Of a DNA stretch of 64,000 bases, positions 31,246-40,215 are shown in pieces. The stretch is from CATQHQ01 sp965243805. Lineage in GTDB: Bacteria; Gemmatimonadota; Gemmatimonadetes; Longimicrobiales; Gaopeijiaceae. Position 1 is the first letter of the stretch. Each line of letters begins with the position of its first letter. Location: contig OZ251577.1 in the NCBI GenBank assembly GCA_965243805.1, positions 372,001 to 436,000 of the forward strand, in the 5' to 3' direction. A program made the translations under genes and the position numbers. Under the pieces are notes generated by a model. That model saw only the letters and a list, made by a program, of their open reading frames with translations, made no database searches and was not told the origin of the DNA.

Positions 31246-33833
31246 GCCGGCGTTTCTCGTCCGGCAGCCCCGGCTCGAATGCGACGACGAGCGCGGGCCA
31301 GCAGTGGAGCGGCCAGCATCAGTCCGACCGCCAGAGCCGAGGCCGCGCTGACCCGGAGCGCTCGCCCCACCGTCGGCGCCGTGTAGCGCAGTTCGACCAC
31401 ATGTTCGCCCGCCTCCGGCAGCTCCACGGCTTGGAGCGTCAAGTTCACCCGGTGGAGTGCGACCGGCGCCCCGTCGAGTTCGGCCTCCCAGCCGGGGAAC
31501 CAGTTCTCGGAGACGATCAGCAGCCCGGGGCCACGGCTGGTCGCACGCAGGCGTCGGTAGTCTGGACCGGCATCCTCCCAGACGACGGCGCCGACTGCCG
31601 CTTGGTCGTTCCTGTCGCCATCTGGCGGCGCCGCCGGCGTCCTGGCCAGCTCCGGGGCCGGCCGGGAGACGACGGCCTCTCGCGCCGGATCGAAGTCCCG
31701 GGACAATATCCGCGCCAGAGCGGCCTCGTCGTCCTCCACCACCGTCGTCGAGCCCACGACCCAAGCACGATCCAGGCCCGGGTACGCGTAGACGGCTTCG
31801 GTCCCGTCGGCGGTCGTGCTCAGTGCCTGCGCGCCTTCGTAGGGTGGTCGGCCCGCCCGTCCCAGGGGCCAGACGAAGTACTTGACGTTGAGCATCCGCA
31901 GGATGTTCGGGTGGGCAGTGTTCTCACCGGTGGACTGGCTGCCCTCCAGGCCCAGCAGCTGCCGGTACCGCGCCAAGTCGTTGGGATGGTGTCCGGCCAG
32001 GAGGTCCTGTCCGTGCATGGCGTACTGCACGTTCTGGATGTCCCCCCGCATGTCGGCAACGCGGAACGGCGGCTCGCCCTCCTTCCGATCGGCCAGGAAG
32101 CGCGTGTTGGCGTCGGCGGCCGCCCAGGCGTGGAAGTCGAAGTTGCTGATGAAGGCACGGTCGATCCGTCCCAGGTCCACGGCGATCAAGCCCGCCGCGA
32201 CGACGACCGCCACGGTCGCGGACACCTTCCCTTCCAGCGTGGCCCATAACGTCCCAACGACCAATCCCACCAGCGCCAGCGCAATCCCGAAGCCCCGGGT
32301 GGCGAAGGGCTCCAGCCTAGCCAGCGCCGCCGAGGCCCGGGGATCGGCGCCGGCCCCAGGGTGCACGGCGGTCGTCCAGAAGCGCTCCAGCGCACCGGAG
32401 GACTGAAGCAGAAACCCCAGCAGCAACAGAGCCACGACCCCGAGCAGCACCCGCCCTCGTGGACTGCCGATGAACGCGCCCGGTGCCGGCTTCGCCCGCA
32501 ACAGGTCGTCCAGGCCCACGGCGAGAAGAGTGGTGGCGCCGAAGCTGACTAGGAACGCCGCCAAGGAAGGTGCTCGGAAGAGGGAGACGCCCGGCACGAC
32601 TTCGTAGAAGAGCCGCCACACCGGCGTGTGGGCACCCAGTGCAAAGAGAAGCCAGACCAAGCTCATTCCTGCCATGAACCAGCGGAGGCCGGTCGAGGCG
32701 CCCTGCCCACTCCGTGGTCCGCCTCCCCGTCCCTTGCGACTTCCCTGCCCCTTGCGACTTCCCTGCCTCCCGTGCCCCCACGCCCCCACCAGCCCGAAGA
32801 GCGCCACCGCCAGCACCGTGACGCCCACGTACTCGTGGTTCAGCTTGATCGCGTTGCGCCCCCAGTAGGTGCCATTGGCCCAGTCGGCGTCGGCCGCGCT
32901 GTTGCCGACGAACTCGGGGACGACCAGCGCGACCGCCTCCTCCGGGTGAAGGGACCACGAGCTGGAGTAGGCGCGCGCCTCTTCCGGCGATGCGTCCACT
33001 GTGGTGGCGGTCCTGCGGGACGCCTCGGCCACGTAGCTCCCCGCGGGAAGCAGTTGGAACGCCGCCAGCCCTCCGCCGAGGAGCGCGCTTCCTAGGAAGA
33101 CCGCCGTGGGGTAGAGGCGCCGAGCGCCCTTCGCCCCCTTTCGCCACCTCTGAACCGTGCGGAAGGCCGCGTACGCCCCCACCGACAGGAAGAGGAAGTA
33201 GGACGTCTGGAACTGGGTGGTGAGGCAGGTCAGCGCCACCGCGCCCGCCAGCGCCGCCCCCGTTCGCCCGGACGGCCTGCGCATGACCGACTCGCCCGCC
33301 CAGAAGACCAGCGGCGCCAGCGACGCCACCATCAGCTTGCCGTCGTTGCCCGGCAGAACCAGCGTGACGGTCACCGGCGCCAGCAGCCAAGCCAGCCCCG
33401 CCACCGTCGCCGCGTGACGACCTAGCCCCAGGCTGCGGACCCATCCGTGCATGAAGAAGCCGCCCGCCAGCACATGCAGCACCAGCTTCCACCCCAGCGC
33501 CCTGTACGTCTCGGTGAAGAAGTACAGTAGGCTCGTCGGGTAGATCGCGTCCCCTCCCCACAGCGACTCGACGAACGGAATGCCCCCGTACATCCGCGTG
33601 CCCCAAAGGGGAAAGTCCCCCGCCCCCAGCCGCTCGGCCAGGTACGCCCGGGCCATGTAGCCCCCCGCCTGGATCGTGTCGAGCCCGTACAGCATCGCGT
33701 CCGAGAAGATGAACTCGGCGAAGAGGACGACGGTCGCTGCCACGTAGAGGGCCGTCGGCAGCCACCAGGGGAGCGTGTGGAGTGGGGACCCGGCGCTTCT
33801 GTCCTTGGAGCCGGCGTTCGGCGACTTGCTCAT
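31242..33833 (-). CDS. YfhO family membrane protein
   Basis: An 863-residue membrane protein of the bacterial YfhO family (GT-C-like fold). About twelve helices are followed by a periplasmic domain (about residues 600-830) with features such as NVQYAMHGQDLLAGHHPNDLARY and LLIVSENWFPGWEAELDG, a typical YfhO C-terminal motif. Relatives glycosylate lipoteichoic acid or other surface polymers. I chose the ATG at 33833; an in-frame TTG at 33842 would overlap the mcrC stop. It is the first gene of the ACP/deacetylase/acyltransferase operon. Confidence 0.88.
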   Translation of the reverse strand: MSKSPNAGSKDRSAGSPLHTLPWWLPTALYVAATVVLFAEFIFSDAMLYGLDTIQAGGYMARAYLAERLGAGDFPLWGTRMYGGIPFVESLWGGDAIYPTSLLYFFTETYRALGWKLVLHVLAGGFFMHGWVRSLGLGRHAATVAGLAWLLAPVTVTLVLPGNDGKLMVASLAPLVFWAGESVMRRPSGRTGAALAGAVALTCLTTQFQTSYFLFLSVGAYAAFRTVQRWRKGAKGARRLYPTAVFLGSALLGGGLAAFQLLPAGSYVAEASRRTATTVDASPEEARAYSSSWSLHPEEAVALVVPEFVGNSAADADWANGTYWGRNAIKLNHEYVGVTVLAVALFGLVGAWGHGRQGSRKGQGSRKGRGGGPRSGQGASTGLRWFMAGMSLVWLLFALGAHTPVWRLFYEVVPGVSLFRAPSLAAFLVSFGATTLLAVGLDDLLRAKPAPGAFIGSPRGRVLLGVVALLLLGFLLQSSGALERFWTTAVHPGAGADPRASAALARLEPFATRGFGIALALVGLVVGTLWATLEGKVSATVAVVVAAGLIAVDLGRIDRAFISNFDFHAWAAADANTRFLADRKEGEPPFRVADMRGDIQNVQYAMHGQDLLAGHHPNDLARYRQLLGLEGSQSTGENTAHPNILRMLNVKYFVWPLGRAGRPPYEGAQALSTTADGTEAVYAYPGLDRAWVVGSTTVVEDDEAALARILSRDFDPAREAVVSRPAPELARTPAAPPDGDRNDQAAVGAVVWEDAGPDYRRLRATSRGPGLLIVSENWFPGWEAELDGAPVALHRVNLTLQAVELPEAGEHVVELRYTAPTVGRALRVSAASALAVGLMLAAPLLARARRRIRAGAAGRETPA

Positions 33834-33838
33834 GACGG

Positions 33839-34936
33839 TCAAGATGGCGAAGGGCGGCGGAGAATCTCAAGGAGGTCGTCGCGAATGTCCTGCCAGGGCT
33901 GTGCTAAGTCGATGGTGCGCGCCTGGATGCGGAATCCTTCGAGACGGAGTTCGGCCGCCAGCGGCTTGTCCACTTGCGGGTACAGCAGGATGCCTTCGTG
34001 CTTGGCCCCGTCGGGCTTGGTGGCCTGACGGTTCCGCAGATATGTCAGCAGCTGGTACAGGTTGCCCGACTTGAGCTTCGAGGAGCCGTGGCGGCCGCCC
34101 AGAGCCTCTCCGTAGTACTTCGTGTCCATGATGATCCGTCGCTCCGGCGACTCCAGCACGATGTCCGCCTCCATGCCTGGGATCAGCTTGCGGTCGTTCT
34201 CTGTCGCTCCAAGAGAATCAGACCACTGAATGCTGCGTCCGCCCTCGTTGACGCTGAATTTATGTTGCTTCTGTCGGTAGAAGCCCGTGACGAACTTCTC
34301 GAACAGCCTCCACATCGTGGCCTCGTCCCTACGGAAATCGTGGAAGACTTGGCGATCGTCCTTGCTCTCGTCCACCAACTGGCACTCGTAGATCCGGCGG
34401 CACACCGACAGCAGGAACCGGTACAGACCGCGGTTGCGGTCAAGTTGGACCATCCCGAACGTCCGTCGCTCCAGTGGCACCACCGACACGCCACCGAGCC
34501 TGTGGTACGCCGAAACGACCTCCTTCCGCACTGTCGGATCCAGCCCCACCTGGTCTCTTCCGGCTCCCTGTTTCCGTTCGCCCAACCTCCTCAGTGAGCC
34601 CAGCGACGACCGAACAATGCGGTTGGCTAGAATGTCCATCGACAGCTCCTCGAAGTCGCACGCCGCTCGCCCCCGGGCGCGAACGGCGCGCTTCGCCGTC
34701 TCGCCGACCGCCAGCTTACCGCGGATTCCAGCCAAGTCCTCTCGTCGCTCCACGTACCCGCGATCGATTCCCCGACGGACCAATCGATTGGTGCCCCTGG
34801 CCAACACCTTGCCCAGCAGGTCCTGCACGGAGGCCAACTCTCCGGCTTCGCCCGTCCTCGCAAGATCCCGGAATTGGGCCGACTCCCACGCATAGCACAA
34901 CAGGTAGTAGACGTTGTGGATGGGGATCTCCTTCAC
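33839..34936 (-). CDS. mcrC: McrC-type restriction endonuclease subunit
   Basis: A 365-residue nuclease subunit of a McrBC system, which cleaves DNA containing modified cytosines. The family N-terminus KEIPIHNVYYLLCYAW is present. The PD-(D/E)xK site is GMEADIVLE...IIMDTKYY (residues 254-275), giving Asp258 and Asp271-x-Lys273. The GTG start immediately follows the mcrB TAA stop. Codon use and GC content are lower than in neighbouring genes, and the downstream YfhO gene starts only 5 bp after the stop, so the system is inserted flush against a housekeeping-type operon. Confidence 0.92.
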   Translation of the reverse strand: MKEIPIHNVYYLLCYAWESAQFRDLARTGEAGELASVQDLLGKVLARGTNRLVRRGIDRGYVERREDLAGIRGKLAVGETAKRAVRARGRAACDFEELSMDILANRIVRSSLGSLRRLGERKQGAGRDQVGLDPTVRKEVVSAYHRLGGVSVVPLERRTFGMVQLDRNRGLYRFLLSVCRRIYECQLVDESKDDRQVFHDFRRDEATMWRLFEKFVTGFYRQKQHKFSVNEGGRSIQWSDSLGATENDRKLIPGMEADIVLESPERRIIMDTKYYGEALGGRHGSSKLKSGNLYQLLTYLRNRQATKPDGAKHEGILLYPQVDKPLAAELRLEGFRIQARTIDLAQPWQDIRDDLLEILRRPSPS

Positions 34937-36379
34937 TTACCGCCTACCGCCTCTGCGCTTTAGCAGTTTCTCTGCCCCCCGCACATCATCCGGTCTGTCA
35001 AACCAGTACTCTTGAAGCAGCGGCTTAACCTGCGTCTCCACAATCTCGTCGTACCACGTGCCGCTACTCTTCACGCGACCGTGCGGCACAAAGTAGCTGT
35101 GTCCGATCTCGAAGCCCGATCCAAGTTCCGAGTCCGTGCGAATCTTCTCGTTGAGTTTAGCCATCTGCGACCGCATCCGCGTCACAATATCACGATCGAC
35201 GTTGTTCTTGCGCAGTAGCTTCTCAAACTTCGCTACGGCCTCGGAAGTCTTCGGGCTGCCAAAAACCGGTTTCAGTTCCTCAAAAGCAAAGCGACGCCGC
35301 AATGCATAGTCCACCACGGCTAGCGAACGGTCCGCTGTGTTCATCATGCCCAGAATGTACACGTTCGGCGGCACGAAGAACCTCTCCCCCTGCTCGCCGT
35401 AGGTGAGCACCGCCGCGTATTCCTCTCTCCGTTTGTCGGCCTCAATCAACATGAGCAACTCGCCGAAGATGCGAGACATGTTGCCCCGGTTTATCTCGTC
35501 AATGATGAAGACGTACGGCGTGTTCTCGTCGCGTCTCGCCCGTTCGCAGAACTCATAGAAAACCCCGTTCCGCAGGGTGAACCCGCCTGCCTTCGTCGGG
35601 CGATACCCCTGCACGAAGTCCTCGTATGCGTACGACTGGTGAAATTGCACCACTTCAATCGAATGCGAATCCTTCCGCTTGATGAGACACCAAGCAAGGC
35701 GTCGCGCCATAAAGGTCTTCCCAGTGCCCGGCGGCCCCTGCAAGATCAAGTTCTTGCGGGACCGGAATACGCTCAGTATCCGCCTGAACCGCTCGCCCTC
35801 GATGAACAGTTCCGCTAGTGCTTCGTTGCAGGGCTCATCACCGTCAATGAGCCGAGAGACCTCGTACAGCCATTCCTTCTTGTTGGTGAACTCTGTCAGC
35901 GTCTTAGTCGCAATCTGCTTCTGCAACTCCTTGGGAATGTCTACGGGTGGCTCGCATGGCCGCCAGTTGACTCGCCGGGTATGCCAGTGGTCCTGGCGAT
36001 TGGCTTTGTAGACGTAGTTCCCCATAACCGTACCCATCCCAAGAATTTGTTTCTTACTACGCCGCGCGATGATGGTGTCGCCGACTTGGATTTGGCCACA
36101 GATGTCGCTGAGTGCTTTAGCGATATGAATTGGCTTACTGGGACGATCTGCATCTGCCCTCTCTAAAGCCTGTTGGATCGCTCGCGAGCCGCAATCAAAT
36201 TTCCCCAGATCCCCAATGTCTTCCCATCCCACCGACGCTTCGTCGGCGTCAAGGAACTGGTCCCACATCGTTCCGTTCACCCCTGCCGCCATCAGCCAGA
36301 CCCGCGTATCGTCAAACCGCTCTCGGTACCAGGCTTCGTAATCCACTTCTGTCGCCTCCGCCCGCTTGAGCCTGTTCAT
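34937..36379 (-). CDS. mcrB: McrB-type AAA+ GTPase with N-terminal EVE-like domain
   Basis: A 480-residue motor subunit of the McrBC system. The N-terminal region (about residues 27-140) fits an EVE/PUA-like modified-base reader: VWLMAAG, WDQFLDADEASVGWEDIGDLGKF and GDTIIARRSKKQILGMGTV. The AAA+ module has Walker A GPPGTGKT (215-222), Walker B IIDEINRGN (292-300) and the McrB hallmark GMMNTADRS (344-352). I used the ATG at 36379; the frame stays open upstream into a CACCGCCAG-type repeat. The domain reads the modified base while the motor loads McrC. GC content is lower than the flanks, consistent with transfer. Confidence 0.93.
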   Translation of the reverse strand: MNRLKRAEATEVDYEAWYRERFDDTRVWLMAAGVNGTMWDQFLDADEASVGWEDIGDLGKFDCGSRAIQQALERADADRPSKPIHIAKALSDICGQIQVGDTIIARRSKKQILGMGTVMGNYVYKANRQDHWHTRRVNWRPCEPPVDIPKELQKQIATKTLTEFTNKKEWLYEVSRLIDGDEPCNEALAELFIEGERFRRILSVFRSRKNLILQGPPGTGKTFMARRLAWCLIKRKDSHSIEVVQFHQSYAYEDFVQGYRPTKAGGFTLRNGVFYEFCERARRDENTPYVFIIDEINRGNMSRIFGELLMLIEADKRREEYAAVLTYGEQGERFFVPPNVYILGMMNTADRSLAVVDYALRRRFAFEELKPVFGSPKTSEAVAKFEKLLRKNNVDRDIVTRMRSQMAKLNEKIRTDSELGSGFEIGHSYFVPHGRVKSSGTWYDEIVETQVKPLLQEYWFDRPDDVRGAEKLLKRRGGRR

Positions 36380-36458
36380 CGGGACTTCATACGGCCACCA
36401 CCGCCAGCACCAGCACCGCAAGCACCGCCAGCCCCACCACCACTACTCCCCACCACCT

Positions 36459-36869
36459 CTACCTCCGCAGCGACGACCGGCGCAGGGGGTTCTCGATGGT
36501 GAGGTAGACGGTTTCGCCGGGGGTGACGGAGACGCGGTTGGTGGTGAAGCGGTCGCCGGCCAGAACGTCGATGCGGATGCGGAGTTCGTTGGTCGCGGGC
36601 CAGGGGATGGTGAAGGACGCTCGGCCGTTGCCGGGGACGATCCCTAGCCGTCGCTCGCCTCGATACACGGCACGGATCGTGGCTTCGTTGAAGTTGTTGT
36701 TGACGGCGTTCACGCTGATGCTGCCGGAGCCGCCGCCTCCGCCTCCGCTCTCGAAGGGGCTGGGGACTTCCCGCGTCCCGCCGCATCCGGCCGCGGCCGC
36801 CAGGCAGAGCAGCACCCCCAACGCCACCGCAAGGCGCGCCACCCCCGACCACACCTGCCGCCACGCCAT
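36459..36869 (-). CDS. Small lipoprotein
   Basis: A 136-residue lipoprotein with signal peptide and lipobox LCLAAAAGCGG (Cys near residue 29), a Gly-rich linker (SGGGGGGSGS) and a beta-sandwich-like domain (ATIRAVYRGERRLGIV, LRIRIDVLAGDRFTT, RVSVTPGETVYLTIENPL). No enzymatic motif is visible. The same domain type is common in Gemmatimonadota lipoproteins of unknown role. It starts one codon after the stop of the large propeller gene (36870), so the two are probably co-transcribed. Confidence 0.8.
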   Translation of the reverse strand: MAWRQVWSGVARLAVALGVLLCLAAAAGCGGTREVPSPFESGGGGGGSGSISVNAVNNNFNEATIRAVYRGERRLGIVPGNGRASFTIPWPATNELRIRIDVLAGDRFTTNRVSVTPGETVYLTIENPLRRSSLRR

Positions 36870-39800
36870 TCAGCTCACCAGCCGCCGGTCCTCGATCGGC
36901 TCCAGGCCCTCGCGGATCAGAAGGTCGTTGAGGGCTCCCAGGTCGCGCAGGATCACGATCTCCATCTCGGACAGCTGTTCGTCCAACAGCGCCGACAGGT
37001 GCTCGAAGACTTGGTAGGACTGGTCGGTGGGCCGGTTCTCGGAGCTCTCCACCACGCCCAGAAGCGCCGCCAGCTTGTTGTTCAGCTTGATGGGGTAGTT
37101 CAGCGGGTCCTGGTTGCTCTGGTTCCTAACCTGGTAGATCTCGGCCTCCACCACGTTCAGGTTCTCCTCGACGACCTCGGCCTGTTCCTCGACCTCGCCG
37201 TCGTCCGTCTCCTCCAGCCGCTCGGCGATCTGTCCCTCGATGTCCCGCACCTTGATCACCGCCTCGTTGGCCTCCGACACTCGATCCCGAATCTCGATCG
37301 CCAGCTCGAAGCGCTCCCGCAGGTCGGCCACCGTCACGCCCTCCAGGTTCGGATTGACCCGCACGTCGAAGTCGCGGGTCTGGGGCGCGCCGTCGTCCAC
37401 GGTCATGCGCACCGTGTAGCTCCCCGGCACCGCCACCGGTCCCATGGGCCGCGCCGCCCACATGATCCGCCCGTCAAAGTCGGTCCACGCCGGGTAGCGC
37501 AAGTCCCAGCGGAAGGAATGAGCGCCCGCCTTCACCGACGGCTCCTGGGCGCCTCCGCCACCGAAGAAGCGCGCGATCGGATCGTCCTCCTCCTCTTCCT
37601 CTTCTTCGTCGCTGGCGACGCCTTCGTAGCTGCGGATCACTTCGCCGGCCGCGTCCAGAACCTCGATCGTCACCCGCTCCGCATCCTCCGCCAAGTAGTA
37701 CTGGAAGCCAGCCCCGGAGTCGATCCCCCGCACTGCGTCGGCAGGCTCGAAGAGCCACGAGTCCGCAACCGCCACCTCATCGTTCATCTGCCGCAGGGGC
37801 TCGATGTTCTCCAGCACCCAGAACGACCGGCCGTGGGTGCCGATCACCACGTCGTTCTCCGCCACCACCAAGTCCGACACCTGCAGGACCGGCAGGTTCA
37901 GCGACAGGGGCTGCCACTGTCCACCGTCGTCGAACGACACGTACACCGTCCGCTCCGAGGCCGCGTAAAGGAGGCCGGGCCGCTCCGGGTCCTCCCGGGT
38001 GGCGCGGATGAAGTCGTCGCCGGGGAGCCCGTCCACGATCTTGGTCCAGGTGACGCCGTAGTCGTCCGTCTTCCACACGTAGGGCGCACGGTCGTCGTCC
38101 ACCAAGTAGCGGATCCCGGAGACGTACGCCTTGCCCCGCGTGGTCGGCGACGCCTCGACGGTGTTGATGCGCACGAAATCCGGCGCGTCGGGCGGCGTCA
38201 CGTCGGTCCAGTTCATGCCGCCGTCGCGGGTGACGTGCACCAGCCCGTCGTCGGAGCCCGTCCAGATCACCTGCGGGTCGTGGTAGGACGGCGCAATGGC
38301 GAAAACGGTCGCATAGGTCTCCACACCGGTCTGGTCTCTGGTGATCGGCCCGCCCGACGGCCCCATCGTCATCGGGTCCGAGCGCGTCAGGTCCGGGCTG
38401 ATCTGCTCCCAGGACTGGCCCTCCGTCGTCGTCCGCCAGACCTTCTGCGTGCCCGTGTAGAGCACGTCCGGGTCGTGATGCGAGAAGACGATGGGGAACG
38501 TCCACTGGACCCGCTCGATCAGGTCCTCCGACGACTGCCCCATGGGGTTCTCGGGCCACACGTTGACCGCTCGGCCGGCGCCCGTGGCCATGTCGAAGCG
38601 GGAGAGCGCCCCGCCGTAGCAGCCAGCGTAGAAGACGTTCAGGTTGATCGGACTCGGCGCCACGTAGCCGCTCTCGCATCCGCCCACTGCGTAGTACCAA
38701 GACCGGTTGCCCGGCCCCCGCGCCGCCATGTGGTTCCAGCCGCGAACCGGGATGCACGCGGTGGAGTTGTCCTGCTGCCCCCCGCAGATGTGGTACGGCG
38801 TGTGCTCCGTGGTGATCACCCGGTAGAACTGGGCGGTGGAGTAGTCCTGATCGGTCCACGTCCGCCCGCCGTTGAACGACACGTTGGCGCCGCCGTCGTT
38901 GCCGTTGACCATCCGGTCCGAGTCGTCGGGCGCGATCCAGAGGTCGTGGTTGTCGCCGTGTGGGACTCGAATGCCGCGCGGGAAGGTCTTGCCCCCGTCT
39001 CGGGAGCGGTACAGCCCCGTGTTCAGCGCGTACATCACCTCTTCGTCGTTGGGATCGGCGTAGACGCGGGTGTAGTAGAAGGCGCGCTGCCGCAACTTGC
39101 GCTCGTCGTTGACCTTCTCCCAGGTGGCTCCCGCGTCGTCGGAGCGCCAGACGCCTCCGTCGGGCTCGTGCTCGATCAACGCCCACACCCGGTTCGGGTT
39201 CGCCGGCGAGACCGCCACGCCGATCTTGCCGACCGGGCCGTCCGAGAGGCCCACGTTGCCAGTGATCTCCGTCCAGCTTTCGCCGCCATCGGTGGACTTG
39301 AAGAGCCCGCTGTCCTCGCCTCCGGACGACATCCCCCACGAGCGCCGCCACGCCTCCCACACCGCCGCGTAGATCACGTCGGGATCGGTGGCGTCCACGC
39401 TGATGTCCACCGCGCCCGCCCTCTCGCTTCGGTAGAGGACCTTGCGCCACGTCTCGCCGCCGTCGGTGGTCTTGTAGACGCCCCGCTCCGGGTTGTTGGC
39501 CGAGTGCTTGCCGAAGGCCGCCGCCCAAGCCACATCGCAGTTCTCCGGGTGAATGCGGATGCGCGCGATGTTCTGGGTCTCCCGCAGGCCGACGTGCTCC
39601 CACGTCTCGCCGCCGTCGGTGGACTTGTAGGCGCCGTCGCCCTGCTGGATGTTGCCGCGAATCTGGGTTTCACCCGTGCCCATGTAGACCACGTCCGGGT
39701 CGGCCTCGCACACCTGCACCGCCCCGATCGACGCGCTGCCGATCTGTCCGTCGGTGATCGGCTCCCAGTTCTGTCCGCCGTCGGTGGTCTTCCAGAGGCC

Positions 39801-40061
39801 GCCGCCGGTAGTGCCCATGTAGTACTCGAAGGGCCGCTCCGTCGAGCCCGCCACCGCGATCGACCGTCCGCCCCGGGGCGGTCCCACGTTCCGCCACTCC
39901 AGCGAGCCCCACAGCTCCTCCGAGTAGGCATGCTGATCGGCACCGTCTTCGGTGCGCTGGGCGTCCTGGGCGCGCGCGGGGTGGGCGACGACCTGCGATC
40001 CGGCGACGGCGGCGAGGACGACGAGGGTCGTCATGTACGAGGAAGAGCGAGAACGTGTCAT
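36870..40061 (-). CDS. Sortilin/VPS10-like beta-propeller glycosyl hydrolase-type protein
   Basis: A roughly 1060-residue secreted protein with a Sec signal peptide (LVVLAAVAGSQVVAHPARAQD). It contains two long beta-propellers built from Asp-box/BNR repeats; visible copies include STDGGETW, TTDGGETW, STDGGESW, SRDGGKTF, TTEGQSW and TRDGGMNW. A C-terminal all-beta domain (about residues 870-960) precedes a helical end. Such sortilin-like proteins are annotated as glycosyl hydrolases and are abundant in Gemmatimonadota and Bacteroidota, but activity is rarely proven. I start at the ATG at 40061; an in-frame ATG at 40094 lies in a direct repeat that duplicates MEHPP. Confidence 0.85.
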   Translation of the reverse strand: MTRSRSSSYMTTLVVLAAVAGSQVVAHPARAQDAQRTEDGADQHAYSEELWGSLEWRNVGPPRGGRSIAVAGSTERPFEYYMGTTGGGLWKTTDGGQNWEPITDGQIGSASIGAVQVCEADPDVVYMGTGETQIRGNIQQGDGAYKSTDGGETWEHVGLRETQNIARIRIHPENCDVAWAAAFGKHSANNPERGVYKTTDGGETWRKVLYRSERAGAVDISVDATDPDVIYAAVWEAWRRSWGMSSGGEDSGLFKSTDGGESWTEITGNVGLSDGPVGKIGVAVSPANPNRVWALIEHEPDGGVWRSDDAGATWEKVNDERKLRQRAFYYTRVYADPNDEEVMYALNTGLYRSRDGGKTFPRGIRVPHGDNHDLWIAPDDSDRMVNGNDGGANVSFNGGRTWTDQDYSTAQFYRVITTEHTPYHICGGQQDNSTACIPVRGWNHMAARGPGNRSWYYAVGGCESGYVAPSPINLNVFYAGCYGGALSRFDMATGAGRAVNVWPENPMGQSSEDLIERVQWTFPIVFSHHDPDVLYTGTQKVWRTTTEGQSWEQISPDLTRSDPMTMGPSGGPITRDQTGVETYATVFAIAPSYHDPQVIWTGSDDGLVHVTRDGGMNWTDVTPPDAPDFVRINTVEASPTTRGKAYVSGIRYLVDDDRAPYVWKTDDYGVTWTKIVDGLPGDDFIRATREDPERPGLLYAASERTVYVSFDDGGQWQPLSLNLPVLQVSDLVVAENDVVIGTHGRSFWVLENIEPLRQMNDEVAVADSWLFEPADAVRGIDSGAGFQYYLAEDAERVTIEVLDAAGEVIRSYEGVASDEEEEEEEDDPIARFFGGGGAQEPSVKAGAHSFRWDLRYPAWTDFDGRIMWAARPMGPVAVPGSYTVRMTVDDGAPQTRDFDVRVNPNLEGVTVADLRERFELAIEIRDRVSEANEAVIKVRDIEGQIAERLEETDDGEVEEQAEVVEENLNVVEAEIYQVRNQSNQDPLNYPIKLNNKLAALLGVVESSENRPTDQSYQVFEHLSALLDEQLSEMEIVILRDLGALNDLLIREGLEPIEDRRLVS

Positions 40062-40215
40062 CGGCGGGTGTTCCATGATCGGCGGATGTTCCATAGTGGA
40101 TGTGCGGGAAGCCCAAGAAGATACGGCAACGTACCGGTCAGCGGCCAGGAAAGCGACTTACGGGCTAGCCACATTCCCACTGGCGGCTCCCGCGTCCCCG
40201 CCCGATACTCCATTC

